From Liolophura sinensis (lineage: Eukaryota; Mollusca; Polyplacophora; Chitonida; Chitonidae): a stretch of 64,000 nt of DNA. The stretch's first letter is position 1; each line of letters begins with the position of its first letter. Shown piece after piece: positions 1 through 11,137 of this stretch. Made by a program: the position numbers and the translations under genes. The stretch covers positions 32,591,265 to 32,655,264 of the forward strand of contig NC_088303.1 of the NCBI RefSeq assembly GCF_032854445.1, given 5' to 3'. The notes under the pieces are model-generated. The model searched no databases, was not told the origin of the DNA, and saw only the letters and a list, made by a program, of their open reading frames with translations.

Positions 1-828
1 GGCGAAACGCTCAACAGTAATTATGTAAAATAAATGAATTTCGCATGAACGGAAAGTACTTTATTAAAATCTCACTATCCTTTATTTTGTATAATCAAAA
101 CTGGATATATTAAATATAACAAACAAGACAATTACAGATGTATAACAGTAAATTGTGATGTATTTATCACATGCCATAAACTTCGACTATATACATGCAC
201 ATGTGTGTGATAGCTTAAATGGTTAAACCGTTATGCACTATGTGGTAAATTAATGTCACCTCCAAGAAGCGACCAGCATTGCACTTTTATACTTCGGTTT
301 ATCAAACCATCTTAAGGAATCACTTTCATACAAAAACATGGCACCAAAAAAGGCCACAAACGACTTCAGAATAAGCACTGCTTCAATACGAATATCTTGT
401 GACTAATTAAATATTAATGACTTAGTTTTAGATAGGTCAAACGGAGAACCGGAGAGGAAGCTAGCATGAGTTGCAACTTTTCTGATAAATTCATGGCCTA
501 CAAACGACAAGAAATTTACCCCTCTGTGTTCGAGTGTTTAAAAGCTTCCTACCACCAAAAGCGTGATCAAAATTTCGCCTACAAAGGCACTAAAACAGCA
601 CAAACTTAGCAATATCTAAAACAGCACAAGATTATCAAAACAGCACAATCCTAGCAATCCTAGTAATACCTAAAACAGCACAAGCTTAGCAATATCTAAA
701 GCAGCACAATCCTAGCAACACCTCGAGCTGACCCAAAGCTGGTACAAAGGTTAAAAAAGTTTTCCTCTATATCATTTTAACGTCTTGATTCATAGATCGG
801 CGTGCTTCCACCATACTGGTACACGTAG
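1..828. other. Gene-free 3' flank of the death-domain/CARD gene
   Basis: This AT-rich stretch lies beyond the stop codon of the minus-strand death-domain/CARD gene and probably includes its 3' untranslated region. No convincing coding exon is visible on either strand. The only structure is the short imperfect tandem repeat at about 593-722, listed separately. I could not pick a reliable polyadenylation signal close to the stop codon. Confidence 0.5.
593..722. repeat. Short imperfect tandem repeat, five units
   Basis: Five units begin with 'aaaacagcaca' or a one-base variant, followed by 'tagcaatatct'-like sequence. Unit length varies from about 19 to 35 bases because units are internally shortened or extended. 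It lies in the probable 3' UTR or flank of the neighbouring minus-strand gene. Confidence 0.75.
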
Positions 829-3787
829 TTACATGGTATTTGAACACCTTTCTCTGACTGGAGGCAGTCTGGATACTTTATCCTTTCGTTGCGATACGTT
901 GTTCCAGAACAGGCCGGTTTCCATGTGTTCCCTAACCAAAAGGACCTCTTTCTTGGTCTCCGCCGCCACTCGCAGGATGAACGTTTGTATCTCTGCCATA
1001 TTGTCTTGTCTCATTTTGGTTTTAGCTTGTTTGGCTTCCTTGTAGTCGATGAGAGCATTCAGAGTTTTGTCCCTTGTGTTAGCCTCACCACCATCCTCCA
1101 AACCATCCTCACCTGGAAACGTATAAAACAGTGATCAGTTATATTAGTCAATTATTTATATATGTATTTGCGCTGTGAGTTCAAGTCCAGCTCAAGCTGG
1201 CTTCGTCTCCGGCCGTAGGTGGGAGAGTCTGCAGCAACCTGCGGATGGCCGTGGGTTTCCTCCGGTCGCCGGCCGGTTTCCTCCCACCATAATGCCGGTC
1301 ACCGTCGTATAAGTGAAATATTTTTGAGTAAGGCGTAAAACATCGGCCAAACAAATAAATATACATCTGTTTGATTGTTCTTTGACGTCGTGCAAATAAA
1401 GGACTTTCGCTGATACCATGACGCTCAGTTTTATTTGATAGACGAAATTAGAGTAAACCTTCGATTCTTGATAATACATTTATGAACGAATTTTCCCGAA
1501 TTAGTGAAAGGTTTTTATGTTTTGGTGTAACAAAGTCTTCATAAATGAATTGCTTTTATCTTCTAAAATTCTTCTATTTGAGCAGTATGACCTCACGAGA
1601 ATATTAACTCAGAGTTCAATGTTTAAAAAATCTGTTGCGAGAAAAAGCAGTGTAGACTATAGGCAGAGACAATAGCGAATTAATGCACGTGCGTGTCACA
1701 CCGTCCAAGGATGGTGCTTACCAGTCAGTGCCATGGCCAGATGGTGTTGTCCAGATTTCATCAGAGCGTCTCTGAACACTGGCAGGGCCCGGCTACCGCA
1801 GAACTGAAGCACCTTCAGCAACCTTTGGATTCGACCGTAACGTGGCCTGGGGTAGAGCACATAGTCTAAGGCGGAAGCTGAGAGGATTCCACCCTGACGA
1901 AGATAACCCTCGATGTGGGTCACATCCATCATGTCTTCAACCAGGAGCTGATAATGTAGGGTCAAGACTCGGTGGTGGTGTTCGCTCATAGGTTCAACTG
2001 CATACAAGCGCAAAAATTATGCATATGCTACAGAGGGGTCGTATAACCTAGTTTGACAGTCGATGGCTTCTTTGATCATCACGCTGTCTTTGACTTTAGT
2101 CACACTTATAATGGTCTTAACTTCAAAATAATTTATACTGTCCTAACAGTGTTACTTTCCTTACAGACGAGTTCTACTTTTAATACTAACAGTTATATTA
2201 GAATTCATGAAAAGACTTGAAAATTAGCCTTTGTCCTATAAGAAGTTCAGCAATAATTCTACGTCTGAGAGAGCTGTGCGATCACTGGGCCTGGGTAACA
2301 CTTAATAACCTTGTTTTTTCACGGTAGCAACTTCAGCGTAATTCCTGCTAGTCTTGTGAAAACGGTCACATGAAATCTAATAGCTTACCTAAGAGAGGGT
2401 TGATTTCCAGCTGTGTCATGGCGGACTGCAGGCGTTCTGCAGTGAGTTCAGAATCCGGGATGTGAGCACACCAACATTCAATCATCCGAAGGGATAGTTC
2501 CTTTAGACCATACTGACCCCAGTCCACACACAGCCTCTCCAACTGGTCCCCATCCAAACCCAGAGCTCGACCGGCATCCAACCAATTTGGTCCTGATCAA
2601 CAACAACAGTACATTCTCTGAAAAAGATATTCTCCCAGTTTAATGTTCATGGTGACGAACCGCAAAACCGTATGCATGCAATAGATCTTTGGCGAATGTG
2701 TTGTCAATACTTCATCTTGTGGGTTTAAAAACACATAGCCAAGAAACAGTACTTCAGAATTTTTGGTCATCTGTCAAGTATACATTCTTTTAATTAACTG
2801 TTCATCCTCATTATTAAACATTAAACTTTAACTATTTACCCAACAGACCCACTAGATTAAACTTCAGTAACTTTTCTATAAATAAACAACAGTTCCTTAA
2901 ATATATAATATTAGTTCTTGTAAATGGGGGAAGAATTGTTCCCTTAGATTTGGTGTTAGCTCCCTTGGATAGTTTTGTATTTCTCTTGGATTGGAGTGCA
3001 TGCCTTCAGGTAGACCTTTTATCACCTCCGCTTCCATACAATAGCGCACACGAGCGCGGACGGAGGTGTATTGTAGAGACCCACCATATAAAACTCACCC
3101 AACAGGTGCACAGTTAGTGGAGATGTTTAGACGGGGTCAGTACCGCAGTTTATGAACACAGAATGGCTATATCGCTAGGAGACGATGGATAGCACAGTTC
3201 CGTGCTGTCAGGTAAGGCCTGTTGTCAAGGCTTCAGTCGTTAAACTTCTATTATAAATGCTCTTGTGTTTGTCCAGGGTAGGTTACATCGCGCCGTGTTC
3301 TTTGAAGAAGTAAAGTCGTGCTCTTTTATGACGTGCGTTTACTTACATACAGGGAGCACTAGTATATTATGACATGTATACTTGAAATTTAGTACATTCA
3401 AATGTCAAGTACACACTGACACAAATCCCGAAGGTGGATATTTGCCACTGACTTACCCAATGTGCAGCTTAACCGACTACTGTACTCCGCCAGCCATTTG
3501 GGAATACCCCTGTTTCCCAGGTCGTTTTTGCCTTCAAAAATCTCCAGGCCTGTTTCTAAATCTCGAAAATTCTCCCAGGCGTTCTTCAAGGCTTCTAGCT
3601 TCTTTAGGGTCTCTTTGTTTGATTTTTCCAAACTGTCACACATTTTGTCCGACATCTTGCTCACTTGACTCTTCAACGCTCGGCTGTTTGACGAAATCAT
3701 CTCTGGAATAAGCTTGATGGAGGTAAGTTGACTGCTCACCTCACCAGTCAGCTGTAAAAGGTTTTCATCGTTTATCAATTTGCCCAT
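829..3787 (-). CDS. Death domain + CARD adaptor-like protein, four coding exons
   Basis: Exons (minus) are 3787-3457, 2592-2389, 1997-1722 and 1112-829. They sum to 1095 nt, 364 residues plus TAA, with GT-AG junctions that are all phase 1. Residues 1-95 are charged and helical. About 97-178 form a death domain (core 'RALGLDGDQLERL', 'LSLRMIECWC'). About 184-270 form a CARD ('LVEDMMDVTHIEGYL', 'LLKVLQFCGSRALPVF', 'DALMKSGQHHLAMAL'). The last 94 residues are helical and lysine-rich. Death domains and CARDs are homotypic interaction modules of cytosolic apoptotic and innate-immune complexes, so an adaptor role is inferred. The order DD then CARD is the reverse of CRADD/RAIDD. The ATG at 3787 has a good context (A at -3, G at +4) and an in-frame stop 15 nt upstream. 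An alternative acceptor at that point would instead join it in frame to the coiled-coil exon at 6213-6821. No orthologue is named. Confidence 0.85.
1172..1367 (+). mobile_element. SINE family A, 5'-truncated copy
   Basis: It starts at the box-B-like 'gtgagttcaagtcc' of a tRNA-derived head and runs through the conserved body (gtgggtttcctcc, cctcccaccataatg, gtcgtataagtgaaatat). It ends in the tail 'gtaaaacatcggccaaac' plus (aaat)n. The A box is missing. It is the same family as the full-length copy at 40436-40689. Apparent reading frames on the minus strand here are SINE sequence. Confidence 0.85.
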
Positions 3788-4024
3788 TCTGCTGTTCTTT
3801 TATAAAGAGCAAAAATTCTAAAGAAAATAAATTTCATCAGGTGCACAGTTGAAAACTATGAGCGATTCATATGACAATGCTCACTTAATGTTGAGCTATT
3901 TTGATAGAATTACCTATGATATTTCACTTATGGAACATAGTGTTATTGATGATAAATTGTCAGTATCGTTTTCAGGGAGAACTAAATCAAGTGTTGTGTT
4001 TATGTTAAAATTGCACAGATACTG

Positions 4025-4245
4025 AGTCTCTTCACAAAAATGTTATTTCTGGAAATATGCTATTGTGCTATCTTCACAAGTCTGTCTAATACAAGCTATT
4101 TCTGTAAATACGCCCTTGTACTCTCATCACAAGTCGGCATAAAACAAGTTATTTTTCTGTAAATATGTCCGTGTGCCCTCATCACAAACTTGTATAAAAC
4201 GAGTTATTCCTGAAAATATGACCTTGTACTCTCATCACAACTTCC
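4025..4245. repeat. Diverged ~60-bp tandem repeat, about four units
   Basis: The motif 'tctcatcacaa..tgtataaaac.agttatt.ctg.aaatatg.cc' recurs at spacings of about 55-65 bp ('cttcacaagtctgtctaat', 'catcacaagtcggcat', 'catcacaaacttgtat', 'catcacaac'). It lies between the coiled-coil exon and the death-domain/CARD exons, so it is intronic if these form one gene. Confidence 0.7.
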
Positions 4246-6212
4246 CACTTTAATCGCAGCTTCTAATGTTGCAATACACCATAATATAACACAACATTAA
4301 AAGATTATACGTAAACCAAAACAACAATCACTTTTAGATGAATATAACGAAATAAAGTTGAAGTGACGTCAGAGTGCCTTTAGTTCCCACTAGGAGTCTC
4401 GTCCATGAAGCCCACTTTAGAATTTTAATTTTTAAATGCACGAACCCATTTCACATAAGTCTAAAAATGTGAGTCAGCAGTCTATTTGACAATACTCACT
4501 ATAATTTTGAACTGTCCTTTCTTGTATTATTTATTTGCTAGTTTGCAAATTAAAACCGCTTCCGTCTCCATTTGGGTAATGTCTGAAACAGATCTTGTTA
4601 CTGACAAGCTTTCAGTGCTTCCACGCTGAAGCGTCATGCGTGTAAGTCGTATTCAAGATTTTATGCCTCACTGGAAGTCATGGGAGATACCACGAGCTTT
4701 TCAACGATCATGAAGCTTACACTGGCGTCAGGTTGACCATGCTGTGCTTGTCCTATTCCCTTACATGGCCAGTGCAAAACTAGCGGAACTGTTATATCCT
4801 GACAGGACCAGAAAATTGTTTTGTACCCTGGTTTACAAGGCGGATGTTACCTTTAAATATAAGTACACGCAGTGTGTGGTTTTTTTTTTTTTTGTTTTTT
4901 GTTTTTTTTTTTTTTTTGCCTTGCACATATTGTATATACTTTCATCTATATAATATAACATATAATGTGTACTTTCCATGGAATAGAACAGGCTCTTATG
5001 AGATTTATTCACACCTATTCTGTTCCAAGTGTGTCCCTTTAAGATTTATGGTGAATAAACGAAAATGAGATATATATTTTTCACATTTTAGGCACATGTA
5101 GTGTAACACATGTTTCAGTGTTTTACACAAAGAAACAAAGAGGTGCAAAGATACACATAATTGCAGAAATGTACGCAGAACAGGAAATATAAGGGAGAAC
5201 GAAAAACGGTTGACCTAATTTTTTCAAATACAATCTCTGCTTGGTTAGAGAACTTTTATAACACTGTCCCAAATATTTCTCAAACGACCCTCCCTGTACT
5301 TTTATTTAATTTTATAATGTCGTAATTATATTTAAATTAATTACCTTGATTCTGCCTAACATAACGTTGTACTTATGTACAGTATATGTACAGTTACATG
5401 GGAACAAGTGTCTAAAAGAATATGTGTGTTCCTGGTTTAATTTTTATGGTGTACATCAGTGCTTATTTCTCTGTGAAAGCGAAAATGGTCGTTCATGAAT
5501 TCACTATTTCCACATTTTCTAGCAATGCGGGCACCTGTGGGAAAATAGATTTGTCATTATCACGTATATATATTTAGCTTTAAGAATTTAATATGGAATA
5601 CTTTTAACATAAATGCGATATTTTCGTTTTGAATGTGCATGAATCAATTTTTGTGTTTATGCACATACAGGATCTTGGGAAAATATACATACAATTTGCT
5701 TCTGAAAGTTAGTTACAATTATATTCTTGTTGTTTTGTTTCTTGTTCTTGTGCTGTTTTTTTTTTAATGGGAGGGTGGGGGGGGGTGTTTGGATATTTTT
5801 CTTGGTATTCTTTGAAAATAAGATTTCTCAGTGGTATCCCTCAAAGAACATTTTTGTTGTTAGATGCTATATATACTGAAAATAAATAAATAAACAACTT
5901 AAAATAGAATATTATTGTGGATGTTCTCCTGAAATTTGTGAACAGGCCTCCAACATATTTCTTGAGATTTTCAACTTTTGTTTTGTATAAACCTCTGTAT
6001 AAATGGAGTAAGACTGTATGAAATGACATTAAATTGTTACCATTAACAGCCTAATTAACAGATCTTTGAGAGAGCTTGAATTAGATGAAGACAAAGAAAG
6101 CATATAAGCAGGCCGTGGTTGGGTTTGTGAAGACAAAGTGCCTCTGGAAATTTAATTCAGCTAAAACATATCCATAGTGTTGTATAAGTTATACATTAAT
6201 TTGTTCACTTAC
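4246..6212. other. Non-coding AT-rich stretch between coiled-coil exon and DD/CARD exons
   Basis: No exon can be supported here. It holds poly-T runs near 4880-4917 and 5757-5765 and a G-rich run near 5770-5785. Depending on the gene model it is either an intron or the promoter/5' flank of the death-domain/CARD gene. A very short linking exon cannot be excluded by eye. Confidence 0.4.
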
Positions 6213-6821
6213 AGTCTTTAGGGCAATCTCTAAGGTGAGAATGCGTTGTGTTTTCTCCACCAGGTGGCGCTCCTGGGCGTTTATCACCCTACTCATGGAA
6301 GATGCCGCCATGGCGTTTTCCTGTAACATCTTGACCGTTTCCTCGGAATCTGATTTGTCTCTTCTCAGATCCTCAGTGGCTTTTATCTGAGCCGCCAGTT
6401 TGATTTGGAGACTCGTCTCGGAATTTGTCAAATGCTCAACTTGCTTCGCCAACGTGTCAACCTGCAGCAGACTCTCTTCGTATTTGATCTGTAATTCATC
6501 TAACAACTTAGTTGCCACTTTGCTACTTTCTTGTAACTCTCGCTGCAGCCTTCTCAGCGACTGGTTTTCATTCTCCACCTCAGTTAACCGGCTTAATGCG
6601 TTGTAAACCATGTTGTTCTGAACTTGCCAGTCTTTGCGAAGTCGTTCGTTTTCAGCTTCTAGTTGACATTTCGCCACTTCTGATTGTGCCACCAGTTCTT
6701 CTTCACGAATTGTTTGAGATCGTTTCCGCTTTTTGTTTCCTTTCAGTTGTTTCTCTTTAGGCCTGCTCTCTTCGTCAAGATTGTCAGTCGAGCGATTTCT
6801 TCTCAATACGCCGCACCACAT
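6213..6821 (-). CDS. Coiled-coil protein, first coding exon
   Basis: An ATG at 6821 opens 203 codons up to a strong donor (exon end at 6213, then GTAAGT, phase 0). Residues 1-40 are basic and include 'NKKRKR', a possible nuclear-localisation-like cluster. From about residue 40 to the end the sequence is a continuous heptad-rich coiled coil ('LEAENERLRKDW', 'LLDELQIKYEESLLQVDTLA'). The next exon is uncertain. Joining to the acceptor 'ataaaag' just before codon AAC, four codons ahead of the ATG at 3787, keeps the frame and would give a ~570-residue coiled-coil/DD/CARD protein. The better-looking upstream acceptor 'tttctttag' would meet a stop after five codons. It could also be an independent coiled-coil gene. 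I do not recognise the family. Confidence 0.55.
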
Positions 6822-7980
6822 TGCGACTTATGTTTCATGAATCTTACACAGTTGAAATCACAAGTTGATCTGTCTACGCATAGAGACAGAGATGCTTTTT
6901 AATCTTGTCCACAGATGGCGCGATTATTTTCAACCATTTAGAAGGCATGTTCCGTGACCTCATAGTTCTGGTGGGAATATTTTAGGGGTTTTCCCTCTTT
7001 CATCAGAACTCATTCACTGCATGCGCATACTGTACGTGCATGTCTCTTTAATCGTCCACACCAGTTTCATCGTATATCGATTTTCCCGGTTTAAACGCAA
7101 CCAAACAGAGAAATATACAGTATATAGGTCTTACTAACGGTTGTGCCCCAAAGGCTAATAATTCCAATATTAATGCCACACATAGGTGTGTTAGGGTTGG
7201 ATACGTAATCTCTCCTCAAACCAATGCTTGTTTCACTTACTCTTTCCTTTTTACCTGAGTCTGTTTATACGGATATTGACAAAATCATTATTTTTAAACG
7301 GGATTTAGGTTCAGATCGGACCATTTGAAATTAGCCAATGGCAAAAATCCTAGTAGGCGTGGCTTAGCAATGGGAGCCTCAGACATCGCTTTCAGCTGAC
7401 AAGTAAGCCTACTTATAAATGTGTCTCTCAGCAGATCTAATGTTTACTGTCTGCCTGGTGTGCATGTATCCCAAGACATGTTAAGAATTTTATTTTCCAC
7501 GAAAAGATATTTTAGAGAACTTAGGTGAAGTTTAATGCTATTAAATAGGCCACAACCTTTGCAGAGACATGCGTGGAGCACGAGTCTAGACTTGAATTCG
7601 GTTTCCCATATGTATACTTAACCGGCTGTGTATAGGCCCTACCATATGTGTACATGGAGGCTCGTTTTCATCTGTAGATGACCTATAGTTATAGGTAAAG
7701 GTTAATTATTAGCGTGGGACGACCGGACGCTTATGCCAACGGTATATACTAAGTGCATTCCTTTCCAATGCTGTGTGAATGATTTTGCCTGGGGACAGCC
7801 ATCGGGAGACCACGCTCCAGTGATCCAGTCGTCTTTCTATACATTTTGGCGGAAGTGACTCATAATATACAGGGAAGAAAAAAAACTACATGAAGAAAAG
7901 AACATTTCTAGGGTACCAGAAGAATTGTTATCAGAGCCGAACTACTGACCATCAGCTCCGTGGTCATTTGCCTGCATGCA
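6822..7980. other. 5' flank of the coiled-coil gene, no exon seen
   Basis: The sequence upstream of the ATG at 6821 probably includes the promoter and 5' UTR of the minus-strand coiled-coil gene. I see no convincing TATA box, no second gene and no repeat family in it. Confidence 0.4.
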
Positions 7981-8010
7981 TGAAATAATCCCCGAGGGCT
8001 TTTACATACT

Positions 8011-8013
<3 letters not shown>

Positions 8014-8078
<65 letters not shown>
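8014..8078. repeat. (AT)n microsatellite
   Basis: A pure alternating TA/AT run of about 65 bases. Tyr-Ile dipeptide reading frames through it are artefacts of the dinucleotide repeat. Confidence 0.95.
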
Positions 8079-8081
<3 letters not shown>

Positions 8082-8224
8082 GAAAACAGCATCGTTGATA
8101 TGTGTAGAGATGTATATAGAGATTACCATGATATTGTTCTTAACAGTTTTGAGAGTCATTGCATGTATAGAATTATATAAAGATGATAATAGTACTGTTT
8201 GTAATATTAATGATGGAAGTATAT

Positions 8225-8890
8225 ATAAAAAATCCAGACTATCGTGATATAGTCTGTATCCGTTGGAGGTGTAAGCAGATACAAAGATTATTATGATATA
8301 GTCTGTATCAATGGGAGGTGTAGGCATATGCACAGACTATCGTGATAGTCTGTATCCTTTGGAGATGTAAAAATATACAAAGACTATCATGATATAGTCT
8401 GTATCAGTTGGAGGTGTAGGCATATACAAAGAATATCTTGATATAGTCTGTATCAGTTGGAGGTGTAGACATATGCAAAGATTATCATGATATAATCTGT
8501 ATCAGTTGGAGGTGTAGGCATATTATGCTACTTTTCGCACCATTTTGAGGTGTAGCCATATATACAAGGTTATCATGACGGTTTTTGAATGGGTCGGTGG
8601 TGTAGGCATATAAAGGTTATCTTGATAACGTTTACAAGTATCAGTTGGAGGTGTAGGCAAACAAAGACTATCATTGTACCGTCTGTATCAGCTTCATATG
8701 CGTATACAAATATTATCTTAATACTGTTTGCGACACTTGAAGGTATGGGGCTATACAAAGATTATGTGTATGTGCATTGGATGTGTATATTAATATTATG
8801 TTATTATTGCATTATTTGCATTACAATATAGGTGTACATTATCATGATACTGTCTCGTTATCAGTTAGTGGTGTGCACATCTACAAGGAT
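8225..8890. repeat. ~50-bp minisatellite with palindromic core
   Basis: About a dozen diverged units contain 'actatcatgatatagtct' or variants followed by 'gtatcagttggaggtgtag'. The core is itself an inverted repeat (actatcatgatatagt), so each unit can form a hairpin. Units are most regular at 8260-8520 and decay toward both ends. Confidence 0.85.
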
Positions 8891-8937
8891 ATCATACAAA
8901 GCAGAAATATTTAGTTATCTGTTTCTTTAAGGCAAAG

Positions 8938-9038
8938 TTCTCACGGTTACCTCCCACAATAATGCTAGCCGCGGTCATACAAATGAATACTCTTGAGCAA
9001 GGCGTAAAACACCAGTCAAATAAAAAAAATAAATTCAA
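8938..9038 (+). mobile_element. SINE family A, 3' end fragment
   Basis: It contains the 3' body and tail of the family: 'acctcccacaataatg', 'aaatgaatactcttgagcaa', 'ggcgtaaaacaccagtcaaa', then an A/T-rich tail. The tRNA-like head and central body are missing. Confidence 0.8.
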
Positions 9039-9410
9039 AGGCAATGAAAACACTAAGATGACGTCAATGTCACATGGAAGAACATTAAACACTGTTCAGG
9101 AAAGCAGTTTGATTTTTTTTAAAAAATAGTTTTCCACTCAAGGGTATCACAGAGGGTATCAGTAACGTCATATTCGTAGTTTTGGCTTGAAATAGTTCGT
9201 TTCAAGGCCCATGCATTCGGCGAATTCATTCATAGATCCATATATGTATGCATTTTGAATGGTGAAATCTTCCAGTCACTGGCAATCAGTTGTATAGCTT
9301 CATATATCGATATAGATATCGATATGTGTATGTGACAAGGGAAAAAAAACAAAAACACAACGCATGCAACGAATAATATGTGCTTATATATTCATTTACC
9401 TATTTGATTA

Positions 9411-9466
9411 TATTCTTGAGCACGGCGTAAAACACATGATTGGTGTTTAAGCCGTACTCAAGAATA
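9411..9466. repeat. Hairpin made of two inverted SINE-A tails
   Basis: The left arm 'tattcttgagcacggcgtaa' is the SINE-A 3' tail. The right arm, after a seven-base loop, is its inverse complement ('gtgtttaagccgtactcaag'). The arms are ~24 bases with only a few mismatches. No SINE body adjoins either arm. Confidence 0.8.
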
Positions 9467-9699
9467 CTTTTTTAGTAAATGAATTCTTTTTTGTTCAGGG
9501 GCAAAAATAGAATAAAGACAGCTAATTCCACTATCACGGGAAAAGTTCCAATAACGTACAGTAACCAGTGAAAACTATTATTTCAAGTATCACTTGATTG
9601 GTCATTGGCTAAGTCGGGGAATATAATTCCTTCGTCATGAACTGTTTTTTTTTTATTCTCTTCTCTCATTGACCAAAAAAAAAATTTTAAATATGTATC

Positions 9700-10455
9700 T
9701 GTAGATCGATATCGTCCCCCGCTGCCGAGTAACACAGCCATTAGCTGTCAAAAGCTGCCGATATAGACACTTTGCGAAGTGACAGAATAATACGTGCAGA
9801 ACGACATCACAGCCCGATGACGAGAGCATGTTATAGTGCAATTAGCTACCGATATAGACACACTTTACAAAGTGTCAATATCAGTGCCAGCAGATCTATA
9901 TCACAACCCGATGCATGAGTACATGTAACAGTGCCATTAACTGCCGATAACTACACACTTTGTAGAGTGACAGTATCAGTGCCTGCAGATCGATATCACA
10001 ACCCGATGCCAAGTACATTTAACACCGCCATTAGCTGCCGATATCGACACACTTTATGGAGTGACACCATTAGTGCCTGCAGATCTATATCGCAACCCGA
10101 TGAAGAGTACATCTTATTGTGCCATTAGTTGCCAATAACGACACACTTCGTGGACTGACAGTATCAGTGCCTACAGATCAATATCACAACCCAATACCGA
10201 GTACATGTAACAGTGCCATTAGCTGCCGATAACGCCACACTTTGTGGAGTGACAGTATCAGTGCCTGCAGTTCGATATCACAACCCGATGCCGAGTAACA
10301 GTGTCAAAAGCTGCCAAGTACATTTAACAGCGCCATTAGCTGCCGATATCGACACACTTTGTGGAGTGACACTATTAGTGCCTGCAGATCGATATCGCAA
10401 CCCGATACCGAGTTATATAACATTAGCTGTGCCATTAGCCCTTAGCTATACTCGA
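9700..10455. repeat. ~94-bp minisatellite, about eight units
   Basis: Units carry the landmarks 'agtacatgtaacagtgcc', 'attagctgccgata', 'acacactttgtggagtgaca' and 'cagatcgatatcacaacccg'. They repeat at about 94 bp from 9880 to 10455 and more loosely from 9700. Apparent reading frames here are read-through of the repeat. No neighbouring gene is evident. Confidence 0.9.
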
Positions 10456-10484
10456 TCTGCGTAGGCCTATATATTAAAACTGTA

Positions 10485-10606
10485 TTAGACCATCAGAATA
10501 TTGTGTTGACTTTGACAGTGTTTTATAAATAGTATATAACAGTATACATTACTAAAACAACAGACTTTCTGTCAAAATTAAGTGGTTATTTAGAATCTAA
10601 AGGTTA
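10485..10606. mobile_element. Degenerate fragment of the MITE seen at 11611
   Basis: It aligns by eye with the interior and right end of the 11611-11866 element: 'atattgtgttgac', 'aacagtatacatt', 'acaacagactttctgtcaaa' compared with 'atattatgttgaa', 'aacagaatacatt', 'acaacagactcgctgttaaa'. The terminal inverted repeats are not both recognisable. Confidence 0.55.
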
Positions 10607-10912
10607 CAACACGACAGTTTAGGTTAAAATTTTGTGCGGTCGTGGTGGCGTGTTGGTATATTTTCAAAACTGCGCCAACGCGACACATTGTGTTAAAATG
10701 TCGCTGTCGTCAGTTGAAATGGTGCCAACAAGACCTTTAATACAACATTTTAACTTAGAATGTCGTCTTGCCGTCAACTCTTTGCGCTTCTTCACAGAAA
10801 CATGCATGTATAAGTTGGTTTTCATTGATTTGATCTATTTAGACTAACATACATGTGTTACATGCGGATGGGTCACACAATAACTGGAAGGCGACATTTT
10901 ATAACTAAAATG

Positions 10913-11010
10913 TCGCCATTTTCTCCCATTATAATGATGGCCGCCGTCTTATAAGTGAAATATTCTTGGCGAAAAACACCAATCAAATAAAATAAATAAA
11001 TAAATCAAGC
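10913..11010 (+). mobile_element. SINE family A, 3' end fragment
   Basis: The fragment has 'tctcccattataatgatggc', 'gccgtcttataagtgaaat', 'gaaaaacaccaatcaaa' and an (aaat)n tail. It has lost the head and a few bases of the 'gagtacggc' part. Confidence 0.8.
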
Positions 11011-11137
11011 TGTAAACCAAAGTCCAGATAACCACATTTTACATTTATACTTAGGCATGCACTAAAATGACATGTTTCTCTCTCCCCTTTAGACCGTGAC
11101 AAACGATATATTTTAGCGTAAATAGGCCTACTTGGGG

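Noticed and set aside
829-1134. Plus-strand frames at 785-1134
   Set aside because: They are shadows of the terminal exon of the minus-strand DD-CARD gene.
3000-3140. Inverted-repeat-like sequence 'cctccgcttccatacaat' / 'gacggaggtgtattg'
   Set aside because: The arms are short and imperfect and the segment sits inside an intron. There is not enough to call a transposon.
7908-8333. Tyr/Ile-repeat open frame
   Set aside because: It runs through the (AT)n microsatellite. The same applies to frames at 25368-25839 and 43728-44127, apart from the HPGD exon 6 part.
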